From NCBI RefSeq assembly GCF_000972845.2, contig NC_040020.1, forward strand, positions 3,534,669 through 3,598,668: 64,000 bases of DNA. Reading direction: 5' to 3'. This DNA is from Larimichthys crocea (lineage: Eukaryota > Chordata > Actinopteri > Sciaenidae). The notes under the pieces are model-generated. The model worked only from the letters and a program-made list of their open reading frames with translations. It was not told where the DNA came from and did not search any database. Position numbers and translations under genes: made by a program. Of this stretch, positions 48,190-59,245 are shown piece after piece; position 1 is the first letter of the stretch, and every line of letters begins with the position of its first letter.

Positions 48190-48297
48190 GCTATATTGAA
48201 CTACATATTTCTGCAGTAGCACAGGATGGACAAACTAAACACTGGCTTTAGATACTGTAGAGGCTTTTGTGAAAAGGTCCTACACACTGGCCCTTTA
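48190..48297. repeat. end fragment related to the 24.4-kb fold-back element
   Basis: GGATGGACAAACTAAACACT, GGCTTTAGATACTGTAGAGG and TCCTACACACTGGCCCTTTAA match, from memory, one end of the element family that gives the 24400-24694 copy, including the TCCTACACACTGG terminal word. Only one end is present. Confidence 0.5.
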
Positions 48298-50544
48298 AGT
48301 TTGGCTACCTGTAACCAACAGCTTTCCCCAACATAAGTCTTATAATAGCTGCTAGGATTTAAGATTTATCATTGATCGTCCATAAAGATTTTAGAGACAG
48401 ATGATCAAAATTGAAGTTACCCCCTTAAAAGTTTATTGAATATATTCTTGGGTTTTGCAAAATCATCTAATATTGAGGGGTTTTTTTTGCAGATAGGGTC
48501 AGATTATATTTGAAGTTCAGATCAGGTCAGAAATTTGACTTGATTTAGTTTCGAGTTGGCTCCCTAAAGACTTGCCTGGACTTTTGAAATCAAAAACACT
48601 CTGGTTAAGATTCAAACCAACCAAGATTTTTGGATCAGGTAAAATGTTGGAACAATTTAACATTAATAAGAAAATAACTACTAGCACTTCGTGTGTAGCC
48701 ACACAGCTTACATTTAATTTTGAAGCCTGTGTATTGAAAGCACTTCAGAGTTCAGAGACGTGAAAGACAAAAATATACTTGCAAATTGCTTATGAAGACT
48801 TGTCACTTGGTGTCTCAGGCGGTTTGACTTGTTTTCTATTCAATTCTAGCAAAAGACAGCTCTGGTAGGAAGATATGCATATATTTTCTCTGCGTTGTAA
48901 GAGAGCTGGGTTGAATTTGAGCTCCATATTAAATAGATCACACATTATAATTTCTTCAGCAGTCCTGGCGGATTTTACAAATCCATTGAGACCTGGATTT
49001 AGTTTGATTGAGTGCAGTCTTTGTTTCAACAAATGGTGTGGACCGGATTAAGGCAGGACTTTTGAATTGGTAATTCGAGCTAACAAGTGAGCGATGAAAG
49101 CAGAAAAGTGATATCTCTGTTTAAGTAATTCACTTTATCGTGATTGTCTGTGCAGTTTCCTCGTCTGCTCTATTTTCCTTTCATGAGCACTGGGCTGTAA
49201 AGGCTCGTCTAAAAGTGTGCCTTTTCATCTGCTTGAGGTAATAAGCCGAAAACAAAATGGAAGGTTTCTGCTCGTAAAAATTAGAGGGAATATATGCAGA
49301 AATAGAAAAAGCACATGCTCAGACACAATTCTGGCTTTAAAGGCACTTTGATACAGCGCTTATTTAAAACTCAAATAGCTTGTAAAAAAAAAAGAAAAGA
49401 AGAAGAAGCTATCTGTTCACAGTCAGGTTGCTGCAGGATTTGTTTTTATACTAAAGGAACTGACACTGTGATCTCTTTGAATGATACTGATGTAATTTTA
49501 AGTGAGTATTCTCAGTCTGTGAGACTGAAACTGCTTTATTCATGTGTGATAAGGGATATGTAGTAGGAAAATATCACAAAACCTCATTTTAATTATTAAA
49601 ACTCAATTGCAAATGCATTCAAAATGTATCACCTAAAGTCAACTGGGAATATGTGTGACTCCAGAACTTCAGACTATGTGTGCATGTTTTTCAGGAACGT
49701 TTGCTTGTCAAATTGCAGGCTCTGCCCTCTAACATCATGTTTATTTTTTATTTTTATTTTTCTCTCAAATTCTTAGCAATGCCCGCAACCCTTTGTTTGT
49801 TTGGCTATTTGTTTTGCAGCTCTCTTCGCCTTAACTCACAGAGTAGCCCGGATAAGGTGCCAGCCTCAAGGTTAGCTCCACATGTTTCTTGAAATAATCT
49901 TGCTAGACCTGTATTGCTGGGGGCACATCCTCTGAATCCTGGGCTCTCTTACTTATTTATAGAGCCAACCATCCCCTGCCCCCCTCCAACCTCATGCAAC
50001 ACCACTAACACATCACACCCTTTGGCAGTGTCCATCTTCTTCCCCTTGGCCTCAGATCTATGCAAACAGCTTACACTCTGCAGACCTGATTTCACCTGAA
50101 GCCATGTCTAACATGAATTATGCCGAAGTTCTTCAGTGTCTCATTAAGATTCGACTGCCCCTCTAGTCGACCCTTTAGAATACTAATGAAACCCTTGAAG
50201 CTTGGATCCATAATGTTTTTTAATTAATCAATCAGTAATATATCCATCTGCGTGGTGCAGAGTAAATGCTGAGTATTTAGTGTGGTTGGAGATGCTCTGC
50301 ATACGTAACTAAACTAAAAATCTTGATTAAGTCAGTCTGGTGGAGAATGCCAATGCCATCATACTTTATCATTTAGGTAAATAAGATGTTCACCATGATC
50401 CGTCATATGGTTAATCCATGACATTCTCACTGCATATAAATGACAACGAGATGAAACAAGTTCAGACTCGGGATGATCAGACATCTCTATTTATGCTCAC
50501 ATTAGTCCTGAATTGATTTTGTAATCGGCTGTGCAATTTTAATA

Positions 50545-50800
50545 AGAGATCATTTGTTATTCATCAGACAAAAATGCCAAATATTCTCTAGTTCCAGCAT
50601 CTCAAAAAAGTTATCCTTGTCTGTGTTTTATATTATTTTAAACTAAATACTTTTGGGTTTGAGACCGCCACTCTCACAAATAAGGAATTATTTATTTTAC
50701 TGGCCAAACTATGAATTCATTAATCAGAAAAACAATCAGCAAATCAGCTGTTAATGAAATAATGATTACAAGCATCCTTAGATAATTACTTGGTTAATTG
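50545..50800 (-). repeat. AT-rich dispersed repeat (copy 6, most complete, minus orientation)
   Basis: AAAAATGCCAAATATTCTCT, AGTTCCAGCATCTCAAAA, ACTTTTGGGTTTGAGACC, GGCCAAACTATGAATTCATT, AATCAGAAAAACAATCAGC and AATGAAATAATGATTACAAG follow the complete order of the family, ending in the inverse of the head present in copies 1, 2 and 4. It is the most complete copy of this family in the window. Confidence 0.6.
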
Positions 50801-52950
50801 CAAGATGGTGATATTTGTTATTAGCTCATGGTAATGATAATGATTTCCCCATCTTATTGTAATGGATTAATGCATTGTTCAAGTGTAAAAAATTCATACA
50901 CGATATCTGTATCAATCAGAAAAATAATACTTTCCTTTGTGTTTACCATCAGGCATCCATGAACAGTCAATAAATCAAAAGAATCTGCATCAGTACCAGC
51001 AGTATGCTGTCCTGAGAACTGGCTGATGTAAACCAGAGTGAAAGTGTGTCATCACTCGGCATGTTATGATGGTGTTCATGGAACGAGGGTCATACATGCT
51101 ATGTTTGGCCTTCCAGCTGGTACGACCATTTTTAGTCCTCCGTGTCCTCTGCCGTGGTTAATGAACACTGGCTCGTTCCCCTGATCTTTCTGCCAGGCCA
51201 GGGGCTTAAAAATACCCTCAAGAGTCAAAGCCTGTTGATGGCCGCCTCTGATCCTGATAATCAAATCCTCCCCCATGTAGGAGAATAACTGAAAGCATAG
51301 CACTTGACTACCCTCTAACTAACAACATCAGAAGCTTTTTTTCACTTTAGCTGCTGACCAGACCGAGGTTTAATAAACTTCCTCTTTTCAGAAAAGTACA
51401 ACTCTTTCCCTTTTCCTTTCAACAATTTGTGCCATTTTTAATTTGTAATTGTGACCGCTCTGTGTGTGTCAACACCCGGGCTCATATCACAGGCCTCTCC
51501 CAGTGGGGTAACAATACTTTCTTTCTATGTGATTACATAGCCTAATAAAGTGGAATGAGTCTGGAGATGTTATCGACTCCAGTTGAAGGATTCATCACAT
51601 ACCTTTGTGCCTTTAAAATTCAGTTGAACAATGTTACAGACTGAAACCTGAGCACCTAAATTTGTTCTTTCTTGGATAGCCTTGCTGCTCTGCAAGCTGA
51701 ATGTCTGTGAATGAAAATTTTTAACTTTTCAGTTCTATTAGTTCTCCCTCTAAGCGCATTAAAGTAGCATTTATTTCATTTTTATCATATTTAAAAACCC
51801 AGATCAACCCAAGTTAAGTACGCGTACAGATCGACAGTAGCACTGTGTCAAATAAATGCTACCCCCATCTTTCAATGTATTGGCACAGTTGGTGCCGTGA
51901 TGCCACATTGATGTTCAATCAATCAATCAATTCTGTGTTACACCTTTAATCTTACTTCCGTCCAACCCATTACTACACATTTTGAGTTTAGGGCCAATAG
52001 ACCATGTTTACATGAAAGCATACCCTGTTTTCGAGTTCTGACTCCAGGTCAACACAAGGGTTAATCTACCTTAAATTTTCCTTCAATGCATCATATGGCC
52101 AATCCACAATAAGTGTAATTTTACTATTTCAGAGGCAAAGGGACAATGTCTATCTGATTAGTCGTAAACATCACACTCAAACCGGACTTCTTAGACAATT
52201 TTGTATCTTCTCGCTGGTATCTGAAACAATGCAGTGCTAATTTCATCCTCTAACCTGTTCGTCTTTTATCCTACCGCAACTTTCCACCAATTTTAAGTAT
52301 TTTTATCTCTTACGTACGGTGGCCCTGAGAGCTTAAGAAAACACACACAAGTGAACAAACAACTGTGACAACACATTTAGAAGAAAAAGCTACAAGTAGC
52401 ACAGAACAACTGGTGTGATGAACACTACTGTTGAATGCTTATTGTCCGCCTGAAAAGAAATGACATTTTGACTCATTTTGTAACACTTCTTAAAGATAAC
52501 TGACTTCAAAAACTTCATGAGTCACAAACCACAACAACAACAGCGTGTTCGATTCTTTTTTAGTATCCACTGGAAGTTTCCGTTGTCATCTTTGTTATGT
52601 ACTTTTATCATTTCTATATTTGGTTTTGGTTTTGTATTTTCTCTGTTTACAGCATTTCTTCTGAACACTGTGCACGCGTCATCAAATTGCTGAAGATGTT
52701 TTCCTTAGTTGCAGTGCTCTCAGGGCTACCATACCATACAAAAAACAGTTTTTTAAGCTACCCTTCTAATAGTTACACTGAGAAAGAAGGCTTCTTTATG
52801 TACCAAGAAGGTTGTTTGGATGAAATATCTAAAGAATCATTGACACAACGATAAAATAAACCTACAGCTGTATTGCCACAAATAAAACTACACCATCACA
52901 TTGTTGTACATACACAGGAAGCACTCTGTCTCTCTTTGTCGCTCTTAAAC

Positions 52951-52970
52951 ACACTCACACACACACACAC
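52951..52970. repeat. (CA)n run
   Basis: A short CA-rich run with one interruption. Confidence 0.85.
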
Positions 52971-53781
52971 GTATGTAATGCCTCTTCCACCACAGTGATA
53001 ATTAAGTCCACTGATTGCACTGTATTATGACAAAATTAATGAAGCTTTTAATGAAAATTAGTAACACTTGGCTGAGGCCCAGTGTATCAGGCATGCTTAG
53101 CAGCAAGCTGCAGTAAGCATAGTCAGATAAGCAGGGCGAGCCTCCAGCCTACTGAGACAGAACACAGGGAGTCAGTGAAGCTGTGCAGTTGCTCCGACTA
53201 CCACGTCTTTGTACGCGCTCAAAATATCACCATCCACGCGTTATGTACGATCTGCAGGGCAGCTCTTTGCTGAGGCACTAATTATAATCTGCTGTTTTGG
53301 TGCTCTAATTGTTTCAGCTTCAGTCTACAGGGAGAATATTATTTGCAGAGGTAATCCTCGTTGGCTGGGTGCCAGTGTAAATATCAGCGCTGCATTTTAA
53401 AACCAGGATAGTCAAAAGTTTGGTGCTAAAAGGTCAAACTTCTCATTTATCTCACACTGTGTGAAATGATTTAGTATCAGCGAGGACAATAAAACTTTTC
53501 CAAGACCCAGCTCTGTTCAGAGTGGTTAGCTGAAAATGGCTGCTCCATTATCATTCATCAATGATAATAGCACTGTCACACAAGGAGAAAGAAACAAACA
53601 CATTTCCTATATGAATGAGGCATCATGCTGTCGTATTGCTATAATGTGGAGTAAACAGATAATTTACAGCCAAGTCAAGAAGCAGTAGGATTAAGTGCTT
53701 TGTCATCCTGATCTTGTACAAGTACTCTTCCAGGGCGCTGCACTGATCTGTCTCTTCCTCTTTGAATCCCCCACCGAATAG

Positions 53782-53874
53782 CTCTGTGTCAGCCTGGCTG
53801 TAAGCATGGAGACTGCGTGGGACCCAATAAATGCAAGTGCCACCCCGGCTTCACTGGCAAGACCTGCAATCAAG
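53782..53874 (+). CDS. npnt: npnt exon 3: first EGF-like module
   Basis: Following an ACCGAATAG acceptor, two bases complete Pro and the exon reads [20 protein letters not shown] and [10 protein letters not shown], plus the first base of the next codon (expected Asp) before GTGAGC. The six cysteines have EGF-like spacing (C-x3-C-x4-C-x5-C-x1-C-x8-C). Human nephronectin has, as I remember it, [20 protein letters not shown] and PGYAGKTCNQ here. The exon is 93 bp and phase 1 at both ends, so it is a symmetric module whose skipping would keep the frame. The next exon (expected DLNEC, a calcium-binding EGF) was not found before 64000. Confidence 0.97.
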
Positions 53875-54358
53875 GTGAGCTCTCGAAAACAAAGCTGTTA
53901 CTTTGCAGTTGCATGTGACTTGTTTTATTTGTCACAGGGTGCTGGAATTGAAACATAAACCTCAAAGACAGAAAGAGGGAAAGTCAGAATATGTGGTCCT
54001 CCTTGCACACTCATGATTCAAATCCACTGCAACGCGCAGGCCTGCTGACGTGCCCCTGCCCCGAGCAATAGCAGGGTAATTATTGTTTATTGTGGCCAGA
54101 TCTCCACCGCATAACACCAGCATTTTAAAGTTGCCACTTACTCACGGAGCGGAAGCTGGTTTTCCGACAGTGCTGAGGTGCTTTTAATGACAAGTGGAGG
54201 AGGTGGAGAGAGAGAGCTGAATCAGCTCGAATGGAAACGAGTGGTGAGGCCATGTTGAATGATCCCGGGAGTGTATCCTCTCCTGTGAAGATAACATCTC
54301 AATTACTGACCTGAGATAACTTGGCTTGGCTGTGTGGAACCAACGCTATTGAAAGAGT

Positions 54359-54426
54359 GTGCGTGCGTGTGTGTGTGCGTGTGTATGTGTGTGTGTGTGT
54401 GTGTGTGCGTGAGCTTGAGTGTGTGT
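54359..54426. repeat. (TG)n microsatellite, interrupted
   Basis: TG dinucleotide repeats with scattered GCG and TAT interruptions, and a second block GAGTGTGTG at the end. Confidence 0.93.
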
Positions 54427-55269
54427 TTGAGCTTTTGTGCATTTTCATCACTGACTGACGGATTGGACACGTTGAAAAGTGTTAAAGCTTCCTAGTTGGA
54501 TGTAAGTTGACGTGCATCCCGGCGGTTTGAAAATACTTGTGGAATTCACGCCCTGAGACAGAAATAGGATAGTGTGTAATTAAAAACAAGGGTTGGGGTG
54601 GTGGAGGAGAAGGGGGTTGGGGTGTTGAAATCCTTTCCGGAATGTTCCAAATGACTCATCCTGCATTTCGAAGCTATAGGTGGCTCCTGTCTGCCCGGCC
54701 AGACGGCTGTACTTTGTCTTAATCTGCAACAAAGGGGAGAGGAAAAAGGATCAGCGTCCCATATCCAACTACAATGGACTTTGCTGCCAACCATTCAGAC
54801 TGACTTATCTGACAAATGTGATTCCAAGACCTTTCAAGATGAAACTGTACTTTCAAGTATCCATCGAACCCTCATTTGTCCAATAAGCTCTAGACGCTTT
54901 TACAGAGCTTACCATTTTACTCAGCTTTGAGTGGCAGACTTGCCCTTTCAGCCTATTTAGGTGGAGATAACCTTGGGTTCTGTTTTGAGCTGGCACAAGC
55001 TATGGAAACCAATTTAATTATTCAGAAGCCATAGATTAGATTTTCTCATTTAAATGCAGCCTCCGTTAAACATTGATTTGAGGTTTACTATTGATGTGCC
55101 AGGTGGCCGATGTTTCGAAAGCATTCTAATATCCTGTCCCTCTGAAGCACTGCAGTCATCTCGAGGAGTCGACTGGAGGAGTGAAATCATTTGCCCAGAG
55201 CTGCTCCCCTGACCTCTGTGCTGCTAAAGGTCAAGGAGTCACCCTGACACACTGTAAACTTAACATTTA

Positions 55270-55620
55270 GAATTAATTTAATGTAAATATGTTTTATTGA
55301 GGCAGAAGTATATCATAAATATGGACAGCTGTACACATCCATCTGTTACGATTATATTACATGTGATTAAAAAACAGCAAGTTGATAACTTTGGTAACAG
55401 GCAAACATCAAGCACGTACAGCAACACGAGACACAACAGACGGCTAATATTACTTATTAGTCCAACAGCTTGGCGTCTGTGTTTCAGCCTTTTTTTACAC
55501 AAAGCTCTTGCCGACTAAAAAATGTACTTTTGTCTGACGGTTTCTGGCTCGGTCAGCTTTCTGTCAACATTCCCTTTGGTCTCCTCTCCTCTGTCATTTT
55601 GTCCAAAATGACAGCTGATG
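55270..55620 (+). repeat. teleost dispersed repeat, degenerate (similar copy at 32.7 kb)
   Basis: GGACAGCTGTACACATCCAT, GTTACGATTATATTACATGT, GGCAAACATCAAGCACGTAC, TTACACAAAGCTCTTGCCGA and CTAAAAAATGTACTTTTGTC correspond in order to words in 32760-33010, at much-diverged sequence level, so the two are copies of one family in the same orientation. Confidence 0.6.
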
Positions 55621-58600
55621 AGCACAGATATGTTACCCGCTTGCCCAGCTCCAGTTCTGGCACGACACCATCTCTGCTCCTCGTCAAACATTTAAACGAT
55701 TAGTTGGACTTGTTAAAGGTTAGGGTTAGTCATTCTAGGAAATGTGCTCTCTAATCCAATGCTCTTTATTCAAATTCAGCAAATATCTCCTCACGGTCTG
55801 CTGGCTTTCAAATGGGTAAATGGGAAACAAAGTGGCTTGTACATAGACACACAACACTATCGTATTATTCCAACCATTTCAGCCATAATTTGTGTTAGGA
55901 AATATTAAATTAGCTCACGGAGCGGAAGCTCACTTTCTAGTTTGCAAAGATATACTGTTATTGTGATATATAGTTGCAGGATAGCTGTGAGTATCTGGAG
56001 AATCATCCTCTCTGCGTTTTATCTGTACAGCAGCTTTACAAGTTCATTAACTACATAACTAATGGCATTTTTTACATTACATGTACCTGTTTCTTTGTTG
56101 CCACTATATCATAGTATTTGTTATGTTAATGGTTTCAGAATCACCGACCCCATCTATAAATGAGAAGAAAGGTGATCAGCACATTAGCAGACTACACAGC
56201 ATGCATTATTGAAGAGTTAAAACACACAAAAGAAGGACGCAGTGGAAACTACTGAATCCATGATTGTTTCTTCATATAATAATAAAAACAATGGTTTGCA
56301 GCCAATTTGGCCCCTTCCCCATTTTGGACCAATTATTCAAATTCGGTTCAGTCAACTCACATTTACAGGGCAGCATGAAAAATGATATTTATTAGTTGAA
56401 CCAGCTTAAAGTGGTTGACACTCCAGCTTTTAACTCACCTAATAATAATTTCTGCTGAGATGTCTCCAATCAAGATGCACAATGCATAATGAGTGGAGTT
56501 AAGCATTCGAATATTTCAGTGCAGACTGACTGGATAGACACCTGCACGCGAAGAGAGATATTTTGCGTGTTCGCACAAATGGACACATTCTTTTGCACCG
56601 AGTGGAAGGTGTGGTCAGAATGTGTGACCCTGAAGGCGCTCTGATTAAGAGGTGTCAAACACCTTAAGAACATCAGTTGTATGGAGCGACAACAAACCAC
56701 AGGAAACACGAGTGTTTGCACTAAACACAACCACGGCTGATACTATACTGTATCGATTTCAGCACTCTAAGAATCAAAGCCATATTTTTACGCTGTTAAA
56801 CTGTTATGAGCTAGTTCTGGTATTTAGAGATTTATGCTTCAAGGACTACCCGTCTGTTTTTAGTGCTAGTGCTCTTTTTCACCTGCCAAAAAAAGTTCAC
56901 CTCGGTGTTGATTTCACTTTTATACCCTTTCCTATCCGGAAAAAATCTCAAGACCTGATTAAGGGGCACTCAGCTGTCAAGAATAATAACCTCGACTTTG
57001 AGGATCCCTCTCATTTTTTGAAAGCGCTTCACCTTTGGTGCTGATGAGAATTGTGTCTGTCATACAGCATGGTGAGGGAAGATGAATACGCTCTCGCTGC
57101 ACAAATAAACTCATTATAGCGATAATCTGTTTAACAATTTGGCAGCACGCTCCCCCTGCTGATCCAATCATTTTAATAAGATGATTATTCCATGCAGGTG
57201 GATTTAATTAGGAGTAGTTGACCTGCTGTTAAGACACTATTAAAAGATTTTGCTGGAGGAATGACGTCTAAGACATCAGAAGCAATACAGCTGCAGATCC
57301 TCCAGATGCTGCTTTCTTCTTCTCCCCTCTCGTCTGTCAGCCAACTATATAATTAATGCCTCTTCAAGTATTTGGCACTGCAGTTAAAGTACGTATACAG
57401 TCTGTTTCTATATCTGTTGTTAGAATATTAGCTAATATCTGGACCATTCGCTGCTTTATCTTGGCAGAGCCACATGGCCTGTCTCCAAAAACTTTATGAG
57501 TACTTCCACTAATCTTCTCATGAACTGAATCCAGCCTAGGTGTAGACAGACACTTTGGGGTTGTTGGTTTAGAAGTCGATCTCTCTCTGTCACTGTTTGT
57601 CTTCCTGGCTATCTGCTGTTGGCTGTCAAACAGCTGCAAGTATTAGGTATGCATGCATGTCATCACACTGTGTATTTTCCTTCAATTATCATCTAATCAC
57701 TCCAAATTATGTTTGTTTTATCAGTGTTCTCTTTTATAACACGGTCATTAAAGGGGAGGGGGGGGGCATATTTGACCTTAACTGAACTCTGTGAGTGATC
57801 CTACTCAATATATTATACTCAATATAGAACACTCTGGCAGTGCAGCAGTATGTCCTTATGCCACGTGCAGGACAGTCCTCTTACTGTCCTATTAGTGAGC
57901 CAATGAGAAGAGATGGAGAGTAGCAGGAAGGTGTCGCATGGATACGGACTCTTTTAAAGCAGTGTTAAAATCTCAGCACCTTAACCAAGTGATTGTGAAA
58001 AGACAAGATCAATAATGTCATCATCCTCTCGCACGGTTATTTATCATGTTGCACAACTTCTGCCCCATTTAATAAATCTCAGAAACTACTAGCTCACAAA
58101 AAAAAAACTGTAGCAAGACTCATTTAGCACTAGAAATTTAAATCATCAGTGGACAGATTAATATTTTAAATGGATTAATGTGGATTGTGAGCATGTTGTT
58201 TTATGAACAACATGCGGGTGGTTCTGAGCCCCCTTAGTTGGTAAACTGTCAATACCAAGGCTGTCCTACGTGTTTCCACAGAGCACAGTGGCCTAATCAA
58301 AGCTATTTTGCTATTTTAGATTGAAATCCTTATAATCCAAGCTAATGGTCTTCAAACACTGACATGCGTGCATCAGTCCGACTCGGTTCAGAGATCACAG
58401 AGCTTGTGGTCTAACCTCAAAACCCCAAACGTTAATTATCCAAAGCTTCTGTCCTTCTATCTATCTAAGAATATAAACTAGGGTTAGTTCAACTGCTAAT
58501 TTTGAGGTTCAGGAAAGATGTTCAAATGAAAAATATCATAAATGTGATGCTTTTATATTGCTTGCATGCCTACACACATCTGTATTGGAACAAAGGCAAG

Positions 58601-59217
58601 GTTTTTATAAGTGCTGCATTAGGTAGATGTCTCAGTTAATGGCTGTTACACATCCAAGTGTTAAAAAGAAGGTTACCGCATCCCTCAACAAGGAAATGCT
58701 TGAATGATCCGAAGCATGTAAAACAGTCAGAGGTAGCTGTATCACCTTCCTGTCACTTAACAATAGGTATTGTTACCTTACCGCCGGGGGAAAGGTCGCT
58801 GGATGGATAGATGGATAGACAGAAAAGGGGGAGGGGCTGAAATTCTAGAGGCTGGAGTGTTTGTAGTCGAGCAATGATTTGCTCCTTTAAATGGTAACTC
58901 CTGTCTACCTTTGAACCTCCAGATACAAATTGAGACGGGATCCTCTGAATCCGGTGAGATACTGTAATTCTCTCAGATCCTATTTCACCCTCATGACAAA
59001 AAAAGGAATGCAGACAAGACAGTCCAGGGCGGAGAGGAGAAGTGACACGAAAACACTTTCACTCTTTCTCCCATGTGCACTCCAATTTTTTTTTTTCATG
59101 TCCAATTCCCACAAATGTAATCCTCTTTGCTGCATAATGTTCCTCTTTACTTTTCAGGAATGTGGTGTGGTCAGAGGTGTTCTAATCCATTTGGTTGATG
59201 CTTTTCATTCTCACTAC

Positions 59218-59245
59218 ATCTCTCCCTCTCTCTCTCTCTCTCTCT
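59218..59245. repeat. (CT)n microsatellite
   Basis: CT dinucleotide run of about 28 bases with short interruptions, in a pyrimidine-rich stretch. Confidence 0.92.

Larger units (their letters stand above)
43336..53781 (+). other. npnt: npnt intron 2
   Basis: About 10.4 kb. It contains inverted-repeat elements at 44101-44414 and 47507-48144, a GA run at 46692-46712, possible SINE-like debris near 47.3-47.45 kb, a fold-back-element fragment near 48.2 kb, a large dispersed-repeat copy at 50545-50800 and a CA run at 52951-52970. No additional npnt exon is recognised, although optional exons are known from memory in mammalian nephronectin and could be missed. Confidence 0.8.
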
